Shown here: piece by piece, positions 1-5,487 of the stretch
Position numbering within the stretch: position 1 is the stretch's first letter
Layout of the letters: each line of letters starts with the position of its first letter
DNA from: Oscillospiraceae bacterium
Lineage (GTDB): Bacteria; Bacillota; Clostridia; Oscillospirales; Ruminococcaceae
Length of the DNA: 5,687 nucleotides
Direction of reading: 5' to 3'
Assembly: GCA_017396055.1 (NCBI GenBank)
Contig: JAFQND010000182.1
Location: forward strand, 1-5,687
Translations under genes and position numbers: made by a program
Notes under the pieces: model-generated
Told to the model about the DNA's origin: nothing
Seen by the model: only the letters and a program-made list of their open reading frames with translations
Database searches by the model: none

Positions 1-354
1 GATCCCCGTGAAGAATGTTTCACCTTTGTCATTTCGGAAGGGGAAAAGCATCTTTTCTACTGCACAGACAGCGGCTATCCCCCTCAGCATGTGCTGGACA
101 GATTAAAAAGCTGGACTTTCTGCGGTGTGATCTGTGAATGCACCAACGGTCTGCTCCCATCACCGGAAAGACATATGAATCTGGAAAAAGCCGACCGTCT
201 TCGCAGTTATTTTTCCGAAAACGGTCTTGTGCAGGACGATGCTCCATGGTATCTGACACACATTTATCATAAGGCTTATACAGGTCAGTTTCTGAAACAG
301 GCTGCCGGTCTGGGATTTGTTCTTCCCGAAGAAGGACAGATCCTGAACTTCTGA
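1..354 (+). CDS. MBL-fold metallo-hydrolase, PhnP-like, C-terminal 117 residues (5' end outside window)
   Basis: The reading frame is open from base 1 to a TGA at 352-354, so this is the C-terminal part of a longer protein; the upstream HxHxDH metal-binding motif would lie outside the window. In the visible 117 residues, YCTDSGYPP (about 20-28) fits the TDxG segment whose Asp bridges the two metals in the PhnP branch of the metallo-beta-lactamase fold. ECTNG (46-50), RHMN (57-60) and LTHIYH (85-90) match the later conserved strand, the His segment and the final metal-ligand His of that branch. PhnP itself is a cyclic phosphodiesterase in phosphonate breakdown, but most Clostridial relatives have no proven substrate, so I assign only a metal-dependent hydrolase, probably a phosphodiesterase. 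No transmembrane segment is seen. A terminator follows 26 bases after the stop, so this gene ends its transcription unit. Confidence 0.8.
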   Translation, partial: DPREECFTFVISEGEKHLFYCTDSGYPPQHVLDRLKSWTFCGVICECTNGLLPSPERHMNLEKADRLRSYFSENGLVQDDAPWYLTHIYHKAYTGQFLKQAAGLGFVLPEEGQILNF

Positions 355-380
355 AGATGCGCACAAAAAAATCGCCGCCC

Positions 381-416
381 GCAGACGGGTTTTCAGCCTG
401 TCTGCCTTTTTTGTTT
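381..416 (+). terminator. Rho-independent terminator after the MBL-fold gene
   Basis: A 9-bp stem (381-389 with 397-405, one G-T wobble) has a 7-base loop and is followed by an interrupted T-tract at 407-416. It lies just after the MBL-fold gene and before the promoter of the CLC gene, so it insulates the two units. Confidence 0.85.
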
Positions 417-424
417 CCTGCGGC

Positions 425-453
425 TTGACTTTTCGCCCTGTTCAGAGTATATT
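425..453 (+). promoter_or_regulatory. Sigma-70/SigA-type promoter for the CLC gene
   Basis: TTGACT at 425-430 and TATATT at 448-453 are separated by exactly 17 bases. The expected transcript start is near 460, leaving only about 25 bases of leader before the ATG at 486. That leader holds the ribosome binding site GGAGG (474-478) and is too short for a riboswitch aptamer. Confidence 0.75.
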
Positions 454-485
454 ATGCAGGTATCGACAAATTCGGAGGTTTTCTC

Positions 486-1727
486 ATGAATTATAAACAG
501 GCTGTCGCCCAGCCTCTGAACTATCTGGGCGTTTTTGCAAAATGGCTGCTCTTCAGCATCATCACCGGCGGTATTTGCGGTCTGGTGGGCGTGGCTTTTC
601 ATAAACTTGTTTCTCTTGCCACAGCGACCCGTACGGAGCAGAGCTGGCTTCTCTATCTGCTGCCTCTGGGCGGTCTTGTGATCGTCTTTCTCTATAAGAT
701 CGCCGGCATGAGCAATGACCGCGGCACCAACATGGTCCTCGAATCGGTTCGCGCGGGCGACAAACCTCCGCTGGTCATGGCGCCGCTGATCTTTATCGCC
801 ACTGTCATCACCCATCTCTTCGGCGGCTCTTCCGGCAGAGAAGGCGCCGCTCTGCAGATCGGCGGCAGTATCGGCGCAGGTCTCGGCAAGCTGATCCCCC
901 TGGACGAAAAAGACCGCCGCATCATCATCCAGTCGGGTATGAGCGCCGTTTTTGCCGCTATCTTCGGCACACCGCTGACCGCTTCGGTCTTTGCGATGGA
1001 GGTCATCACCGTCGGCAAGATCCATTATGCTGCCTTTGTTCCCTGCCTTTTAAGTGCGGTCATGGGCTTTGGCATCGCTTCTGCTTTCGGTATCCCGCCG
1101 GAGCGCTTTACCATCCATCACGTCCCCGGATTATCCGTTGTTCCCGTGCTGCAGTCGATCCTGCTGGCTGCCCTTTTTGCTGTGGTAAGTATTCTGTTCT
1201 GTACCGCCATGCACACTGCCGGCCGCCTCTATAAAAAATATATCCCCAACCAGTATCTCCGCGTCTTTACCGGCGGCTGTCTGGTCATTGTTCTGACCCT
1301 GCTGGTCGGCTGCCGCGATTATAACGGCGCCGGCATGGATATCGTCGAGCATGCTCTGGAAGGTGAGGGAAAAGCCCTTGCGTTTCTTCTGAAGATCCTG
1401 TTCACCGCCGTGACCCTGGGGGCAGGCTTCAAGGGCGGCGAGATCGTCCCCTCCTTCTTTATCGGCTCCACCTTCGGCTGTATGGCTGCCCCGCTCATCG
1501 GCATGGATGCCGGATTCGGCGCAGCGCTGGGTCTTGTGGGTGTTTTCTGCGGCGTGGTCAACTGTCCCATCGCATCACTGATTCTGAGCATCGAGCTGTT
1601 CGGCAGCGAGGGAATGCTCTTTTACGGTATCGTCTGTGCGGTCAGCTATATGCTTTCGGGCTATTTCAGCCTCTATTCCAGCCAGCGGTTCCTCTATTCC
1701 AAACTGGACACCGAGAGAAAGATCTGA
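486..1727 (+). CDS. CLC-family anion transporter, possibly a fluoride/proton antiporter (CLC-F type)
   Basis: This 413-residue integral membrane protein has CLC motifs in the expected order. GREGAALQ (117-124) carries the external gating glutamate Glu119. FGTPLTASVFAMEV (160-172 region) is the helix-H segment, and GAGFKGGEIVPSF (312-324) matches the third conserved anion-binding motif. Many hydrophobic segments run through it, and there is no CBS domain at the C-terminus, so it is a short bacterial form that would act as a dimer in the cytoplasmic membrane. The usual GSGIP motif is replaced by RGTNM (79-83). The position of the inner proton glutamate (Glu203 of the E. coli protein) is Val172. 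This pattern fits the fluoride-exporting CLC branch better than the chloride exchangers; that is inference from motif memory. Tyr397 in LYSSQ may be the central tyrosine. ATG 486 is chosen because GGAGG sits 7 bases upstream. It is a single-gene unit between its own promoter and terminator. Confidence 0.93.
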   Translation: MNYKQAVAQPLNYLGVFAKWLLFSIITGGICGLVGVAFHKLVSLATATRTEQSWLLYLLPLGGLVIVFLYKIAGMSNDRGTNMVLESVRAGDKPPLVMAPLIFIATVITHLFGGSSGREGAALQIGGSIGAGLGKLIPLDEKDRRIIIQSGMSAVFAAIFGTPLTASVFAMEVITVGKIHYAAFVPCLLSAVMGFGIASAFGIPPERFTIHHVPGLSVVPVLQSILLAALFAVVSILFCTAMHTAGRLYKKYIPNQYLRVFTGGCLVIVLTLLVGCRDYNGAGMDIVEHALEGEGKALAFLLKILFTAVTLGAGFKGGEIVPSFFIGSTFGCMAAPLIGMDAGFGAALGLVGVFCGVVNCPIASLILSIELFGSEGMLFYGIVCAVSYMLSGYFSLYSSQRFLYSKLDTERKI

Positions 1728-1731
1728 TCAA

Positions 1732-1762
1732 AAAACCTCCCGCTTTTATCGCGGGAGGTTTT
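1732..1762. terminator. Two-way terminator between the convergent CLC and alpha/beta hydrolase genes
   Basis: An 8-bp perfect GC-rich stem (1736-1743 with 1751-1758) is extended by four A-T pairs (1732-1735 with 1759-1762) around a 7-base loop. It has T-richness downstream and A-richness upstream, so it can end transcription from both sides. It starts 4 bases after the CLC stop and lies 9 bases beyond the hydrolase stop on the other strand. Confidence 0.9.
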
Positions 1763-1771
1763 GTTTTCGCT

Positions 1772-2467
1772 TTATATATGCTCTCTCATCCATTGCCGGA
1801 CGATCTTAGCGTCTCCTTCTTCCATAAACGCGTGTCCGCATTTTTCCGCGACGGTCAGCGTGCAGCCGAACCGCTCTGAGAACCGTGTGATGACCTCCCG
1901 GGACTGCAGGTCATCCCTGCCGCCGTAAAGGATACAGGTCGGGATATCCCATTGCTCGACCGGATGGGCGAGGATATACTGATAATAATCCCATCTGAGG
2001 GGATCCACCGGCGTGTCGATCTCTCCCTCTGCCATGAGCCGCTCCTCCGAAACGTCAAACCAGAGCATCATCTGTTTCACCAGATATTCCATATCGGCGA
2101 TGGGAGAATGGAAAAGACATTTCTCAAAGGGGATATCGGCATAGGTCTGCAGGCTGAAATAAGCCCCCAGGCTGCAGGCGAAAAGTGACAGATGCTCCCA
2201 TCTGCCGCAGGCATAGTCAAGGATCAGCCGAAGATCCTGCATGCCGTTCCAGATATCGCAGCGGCGCGTTTCCCCGTGCCGTTCACCGTGCTGAGGCAGG
2301 TCGAAGCTGATGGTCTGATATCCCTTTTCTTCGGCAGCTGCTGCAAAATCCGCCGCGAATTCCTTGCGGGACATCTTGCCGTGAACGTGGATATAAGCCT
2401 TTTCCGACGGCTTTCCCCAGACGATCGCCGGGATGCCGTTTATCTCGATTCTGGTTGAAATCATCAT
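1772..2467 (-). CDS. Alpha/beta hydrolase, serine-hydrolase type
   Basis: The 231-residue protein has the ordered landmarks of the alpha/beta-hydrolase fold. HVHGKMS (27-33) would form the oxyanion loop after strand 3, and FDLPQHGER (55-63) follows strand 4. The nucleophile elbow is ACSLGA with Ser99, a variant of GxSxG with Ala in the first position. GGRDD (182-186) gives the acid, probably Asp185, and CGHAF (210-214) gives the catalytic His212. A cap-like insert spans about residues 123-170. There is no signal peptide or membrane segment, so it is cytoplasmic. Substrate is not predictable; an esterase, thioesterase or peptidase-like role is possible. It is monocistronic, with its own promoter and a shared terminator. 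Two adjacent ATG codons begin the frame; see the ribosome-binding-site entry for the start choice. Confidence 0.9.
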   Translation of the reverse strand: MMISTRIEINGIPAIVWGKPSEKAYIHVHGKMSRKEFAADFAAAAEEKGYQTISFDLPQHGERHGETRRCDIWNGMQDLRLILDYACGRWEHLSLFACSLGAYFSLQTYADIPFEKCLFHSPIADMEYLVKQMMLWFDVSEERLMAEGEIDTPVDPLRWDYYQYILAHPVEQWDIPTCILYGGRDDLQSREVITRFSERFGCTLTVAEKCGHAFMEEGDAKIVRQWMREHI

Positions 2468-2470
2468 TTT

Positions 2471-2475
2471 CTCCT
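2471..2475 (-). promoter_or_regulatory. Ribosome binding site of the alpha/beta hydrolase gene (start choice)
   Basis: AGGAG on the minus strand lies 3 bases before the first ATG (2465-2467) and 6 bases before the second ATG (2462-2464). The second spacing is closer to normal, so the true start may be 2464 and the protein one residue shorter. Confidence 0.65.
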
Positions 2476-2505
2476 ATGGCGGGGGATAAACTGCTGTTCA
2501 GGTCC

Positions 2506-2534
2506 ATTATACTCTGACCGGATCAAAAAGACAA
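2506..2534 (-). promoter_or_regulatory. Promoter of the alpha/beta hydrolase gene (minus strand)
   Basis: On the minus strand TTGTCT (2529-2534) and a perfect TATAAT (2506-2511) are 17 bases apart. The transcript would start near 2499, giving a leader of about 30 bases. It fires away from the plus-strand promoter at 2565-2593, with about 30 bases between the two -35 elements. Confidence 0.78.
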
Positions 2535-2564
2535 CTCCCGGAGGCAGGAGAGACCTGTTTTTTC

Positions 2565-2593
2565 TTGACATCTTTTCCTGTAAGCGGTACAAT
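2565..2593 (+). promoter_or_regulatory. Near-consensus promoter for the glycosidase-MazG unit
   Basis: A perfect TTGACA (2565-2570) is followed after exactly 17 bases by TACAAT (2588-2593), one mismatch from consensus. The leader is about 24 bases, with a full AGGAGGT ribosome binding site at 2609-2615, 8 bases before the ATG at 2624. Both signals are strong, so expression is probably high. Confidence 0.85.
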
Positions 2594-2623
2594 AAAATTA
2601 ATAAAATCAGGAGGTATCACCAT

Positions 2624-3781
2624 ATGAAACCTGCACCTCTCGCTGTTGACAGCAGCTATATCGTCCGCTGCGTCTGTGTCAAAGAAGCCGACGGACGCGT
2701 CAAGACCGTTATCACCACCGAAGAACCCGTAAACTATGTCACTCTGACCGATGCTGAGGGCAGAAACTGGGGCGAATGCCACAACTTCTGTGAGCCCTTT
2801 GCTTTCCTTGATCATATCTTCTATCTGCCCGCGGGCACTCTGGACAAGCCCCTGACCGTCAACTTCACCAACCGCCGCGCCAACTCCAAATATTTTGAGG
2901 CCTGGCAGGACGGTACCACCACTCTGAATCCCGAACAGGTCACCTGGACCACTCTGGAAGACTATATCCGTGATACCGACCACCACATCACTCCCAAAGA
3001 AGTAAACGAAGGCTCTGTCTGTGACGGCGTGACCTATCAGGTGCTGGAATGTGTCAATGACGCAGGCGAACCTGTCAGAATGTTTGCTCTGTTTGTTGAT
3101 CCCAGAAAGGCTTATTTCGCCACCGGTACCGCCGATGACGGCTATGCCCCCCACACCAAGATCCAGACCGTAAAAGGCATGGCTGAAGCCGCTATCGCCA
3201 ACGGCAAGGATGTTGTTGCCGCCACCAACGCCGACTTCTTTGATATGTTCGCCGAGCGCTCTCCCTTCATGCCCTCCGGTATCTGTGTCAAAGACGGTCA
3301 GGTCCTGTGCAATCCCCATTCCACCCGTACCTTCTTCGGTATGGACCGTGCCGGCAATCCCGTCATCTCCAGCTTTGTGGAGAATCCCGAGCTGAAGGGT
3401 CAGCTGCTCTGTGCTCTGGGCGGCCGCGAGATCATGCTCCGCGACGGCGAGATCGCCGAAGTTTCTCCCTGTGAAGCTTTCTCCTTCACCTGTCATCCCC
3501 GTACCTGTGCCGGTATCCGCGAAGACGGTGTCACTATCCTTCTGGTCGTCGACGGCCGTATTCCCTGGCTGTCCAACGGCGCTTCCATCGTTGACCTGGC
3601 CCGTGTCATGCAGTACTTCGGCGCCAAGAAAGCCATCAACCTGGACGGCGGCGGCTCCTCCACCTTCATCGTCAAGAAGGATGAAGAGCTGACCATGCTC
3701 AACCGTCCCGCTGACCTCGGTCGTCCCAACGATCCGCTGATCCGCGAGATCTTCAACTCCATTCTGGTTGTGAAAAAGTAA
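2624..3781 (+). CDS. Phosphodiester glycosidase family protein (NAGPA domain), apparently cytoplasmic
   Basis: The C-terminal 250 of 385 residues match the phosphodiester glycosidase (NAGPA, PF09992-type) domain. NADFFD (202-207) and PSGICVKDG (217-225) come first, then HPRTCAGI (291-298), LLVVDGR (306-312), LSNGASIVDLA (316-326) and the signature NLDGGGSST (339-347). The family is named for the animal enzyme that removes GlcNAc from GlcNAc-1-phosphodiesters; bacterial members are thought to act on cell-wall or exopolysaccharide phosphodiesters, mostly outside the cell. Here no signal peptide or membrane segment precedes the domain. Instead there is a soluble, beta-rich stretch of about 130 residues that I cannot assign. 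The start is fixed by a strong AGGAGGT site. Codons are strongly biased (CGC/CGT arginines, ACC, ATC, GTC), suggesting high expression. Its TAA overlaps the ATG of the next gene by one base. The family is secure; the substrate is unknown. Confidence 0.9.
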   Translation: MKPAPLAVDSSYIVRCVCVKEADGRVKTVITTEEPVNYVTLTDAEGRNWGECHNFCEPFAFLDHIFYLPAGTLDKPLTVNFTNRRANSKYFEAWQDGTTTLNPEQVTWTTLEDYIRDTDHHITPKEVNEGSVCDGVTYQVLECVNDAGEPVRMFALFVDPRKAYFATGTADDGYAPHTKIQTVKGMAEAAIANGKDVVAATNADFFDMFAERSPFMPSGICVKDGQVLCNPHSTRTFFGMDRAGNPVISSFVENPELKGQLLCALGGREIMLRDGEIAEVSPCEAFSFTCHPRTCAGIREDGVTILLVVDGRIPWLSNGASIVDLARVMQYFGAKKAINLDGGGSSTFIVKKDEELTMLNRPADLGRPNDPLIREIFNSILVVKK

Positions 3782-4113
3782 TGACCGGTAACGAATATCA
3801 GAAGCTTGCCCTGACGACCCTCAATCCCGCTCTTTCCGAAAAGGATGTGCTGATCAACGGCGTCATGGGACTTTGCGGCGAAGCCGGAGAGGCCATCGAT
3901 ATCGTCAAGAAACATCTGGCACAGGGCCATGAACTGGACCGTGAAAAGCTCATCGGCGAACTGGGCGACATCGCCTGGTATCTGGCCGAAACGGCTCACG
4001 CGCTGGGTGTATCGCTGGATGAGGTGCTGACCCGCAATATCGACAAGCTGAAACGACGCTATCCCGAAGGATTTGACGAAAGCCGCTCCATCCACCGGGA
4101 AAAAGAAGAGTAA
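3781..4113 (+). CDS. MazG-like nucleotide pyrophosphohydrolase
   Basis: This 110-residue all-alpha protein carries the MazG/all-alpha NTP pyrophosphatase metal-binding pattern. Glu34-x-x-Glu37 in GEAGEAIDI is followed 22 residues later by Glu60-x-x-Asp63 in GELGDIAWY, and the usual NIDKLKRRYP segment (86-95) closes the domain. Such enzymes use Mg2+ to split nucleoside triphosphates to monophosphates and pyrophosphate, often as house-cleaning of unusual nucleotides; which nucleotide is used here cannot be told. The length fits a single-domain member rather than the two-domain E. coli MazG. The ATG overlaps the glycosidase stop (TAATG), and there is no good ribosome binding site of its own, so translation probably depends on ribosomes ending the upstream gene. 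A terminator begins 3 bases after its TAA. The charged tail after residue 100 is probably disordered. Confidence 0.9.
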   Translation: MTGNEYQKLALTTLNPALSEKDVLINGVMGLCGEAGEAIDIVKKHLAQGHELDREKLIGELGDIAWYLAETAHALGVSLDEVLTRNIDKLKRRYPEGFDESRSIHREKEE

Positions 4114-4116
4114 CCT

Positions 4117-4149
4117 GAAGGGGAGCGTAAACTGCTCCCCTTCTTTTTT
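4117..4149 (+). terminator. Strong terminator or attenuator between the MazG-like and FAD-oxidoreductase genes
   Basis: A perfect 10-bp stem (4117-4126 with 4134-4143) with a 7-base loop is followed at once by six T (4144-4149). It ends the glycosidase-MazG transcript. The ribosome binding site of the next gene begins at 4150, leaving no room for a promoter in between. Confidence 0.88.
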
Positions 4150-4155
4150 GGAGGG
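4150..4155 (+). promoter_or_regulatory. Ribosome binding site that fixes the GTG start of the FAD-oxidoreductase gene
   Basis: GGAGGG is followed by a 7-base spacer and GTG at 4163-4165. The in-frame ATG at 4073 lies inside the MazG-like gene, upstream of the terminator hairpin, and has no such site. GTG 4163 also gives the normal short lead into the Rossmann strand. Confidence 0.85.
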
Positions 4156-4162
4156 AAAAGCC

Positions 4163-5449
4163 GTGTTTGAACTGAAAACAAAAGAACTGGGCCATTTTGA
4201 TGTGGCAGTCTGCGGCGGCGGTATCGCCGGCGTCTGTGCAGCGGTCACCGCTGCGAGACAGGGTGCCTGTACCATTCTGATTGAGCGATCCGGCTGTCTT
4301 GGCGGCACCATGACCGAGGGTTTCATCCCCAACATGCTGGATGCATTGAACAAGGGCGGCATCGTCAAAGAGATCTGGGACTTTCTGAATGCCCACGATA
4401 TGACCTGCACCAGAAGAGGCCCCCGTGTGGACGAAAACGGCAAAAAGATCCCCGGTGTCCTGCTGGACACCGAAGGCGCAAAATATTTCTTTGACAAGCT
4501 CACCCATGATGCGGGCGTAAAGGTACTCTTCCACAGCCAGGCGGCAGCTGTATCCATGAAAGACGACCGCATCGAATCGCTGCTCATCGTGACCGAATGC
4601 GGCAACTATACCCTGACAGCCGAAAACTATGTTGATGCCACCGGCGGCGGTCTGCTGGCCGATATGGCCGGCTGCAGCTGGGAATGCGGCGACCCCTTTG
4701 AAGGAAGGCCCTCCCCCGCAAGCATGGCTGTCTGTGTCACAGGCATGCCGCCCGAGCTGGACGGCACCGACAGCGGCGCAGCAAAAAGCCGTTATTCCGA
4801 TATGCTTCTGGAGCACGGCATCGCCATCTCCGCACAGTAGGCATCGGTGGTCAAACTGCCGTCGCTGATCAACTGGAACATGGGCTTCAACTTCCAGTAT
4901 GACGTGGTCCCCGACGATATTTCTGTGCTCTCCCGGGCGGTCTATGAGGGCAGAAAAGAAGCCTTCGAGATGGTCGAGGGACACAAAAAGATCCCGGGCT
5001 TTGAAAAGATGAACCTCACCTTCTCGGGCTCGCACCTGGGTCTGCGCGAAGGCAGAAGAGTCATGGGACTTTACCGCCTCTCCGACGAGGATATCCTCGA
5101 GGGAAGAAAGTTTGACGACGGCATTTGTCTTGTGACTTTCGGCGTCGATGTCCACAAGCTCAAGAGCGATGATACCCTCAACTGCGACAGAGGCTATCAT
5201 GCCAAGCCCTATCACATTCCCTATCGCTGCCTTGTGGCAAAGGAATGCGGCAATCTGTTCCTGGCCGGCCGCTGTATTTCCGGCGATTTCTATCCACATG
5301 CCTCCTATCGGGTCATGGGCAATATGGCAGCCACCGGCGAAGCTGTAGGATTTGCGGCAGCATGCTGCGCCAGAGAAAAGATCTCTCCCGCCGCCTTCGA
5401 CGGCAGACGTGCGAAGGAGTTTGCCCTGGAAAGAGGATATGAGCTGTAA
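4163..5449 (+). CDS. FAD-dependent oxidoreductase with one in-frame TAG at codon 226
   Basis: The frame from GTG 4163 to TAA 5447-5449 has 428 codons, a normal length for FAD-dependent oxidoreductases of the PF12831 type, and is broken once by TAG at 4838-4840. The N-terminal half has the dinucleotide-binding fold: strand DVAVCGGGIAGV with Gly18-x-Gly20-x-x-Gly23, Glu41 at the end of the second strand (LIERSG), LGGTMTEG (46-53) and the second FAD motif VDATGGGLLADMAG (157-170). The C-terminal half continues in the same frame with family-like sequence and ends in the flavin-contacting NLFLAGRCISG...ASYRVMGNMAATGEAVG (364-398 region). Neither half alone would be a whole enzyme: the first is 225 residues, and the second could start only at GTG 4847 with a poor ribosome site. 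It is cytoplasmic, with unknown substrate. It is either a fresh pseudogene, a sequencing error or a gene read through at TAG. Confidence 0.85.
4838..4840 (+). other. In-frame amber (TAG) codon inside the FAD-oxidoreductase gene
   Basis: The codon follows CAG (Gln225), and the next codons read Ala-Ser-Val-Val-Lys in the same frame, with no frame change and no other stop on either side. One C-to-T change would turn CAG into TAG. Of the six ends seen in the window (TGA at 354 and 1727; TAA at 1772, 3781, 4113 and 5449), none is TAG; the TraX-like gene ends in TGA at 5487-5489 as well. This fits rare or reassigned TAG but is a small sample. Confidence 0.9.
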
Positions 5450-5450
5450 T

Positions 5451-5487
5451 AAAAAATGCCTCCCGGATTTTTCGGGAGGCATTTTTT
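5451..5487. terminator. Two-way terminator between the FAD-oxidoreductase and TraX-like genes
   Basis: A 15-bp perfect stem (5451-5465 with 5473-5487) consists of a GC-rich core flanked by six A and six T, around a 7-base loop. The flanking A and T runs let it work in both directions. It begins 1 base after the oxidoreductase stop, and its last base is the first base of the minus-strand gene's stop codon complement. Confidence 0.93.

Noticed and set aside
454..485. Possible fluoride riboswitch before the CLC gene
   Set aside because: The promoter leaves only about 25 bases of leader, and none of the conserved fluoride-aptamer segments is present.
393..1025. 210-codon minus-strand frame opposite the CLC gene
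   Set aside because: Very polar, Asp/Gln/Arg-rich sequence typical of the antisense of membrane-protein codons; it also covers the CLC promoter and part of the upstream terminator.
2525..2563. Imperfect dyad between the divergent promoters as an operator or terminator
   Set aside because: Pairing is short and bulged (A-run with T-run, CTCC with GGAG), and the T-run simply precedes the -35 element; too weak to claim.
2507..3496. 329-codon open frame on the minus strand opposite the glycosidase gene
   Set aside because: It overlaps a secure plus-strand gene and its promoter; its openness follows from the strong third-position C bias of that gene.
4838..4840. Selenocysteine insertion at the internal stop
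   Set aside because: Selenocysteine uses TGA; this codon is TAG.
4800..4870. Programmed frameshift as the cause of the break in the FAD-oxidoreductase gene
   Set aside because: Both halves are in the same frame, so no shift is needed to join them, and no slippery run is seen at the site.
3950..5482. 510-codon open frame on the minus strand opposite the MazG-like and FAD-oxidoreductase genes
   Set aside because: It is a shadow: the plus-strand genes carry clear family motifs, while this frame gives His/Gly/Ala/Val-rich sequence with no recognisable fold, no sensible ribosome site, and crosses a terminator hairpin.
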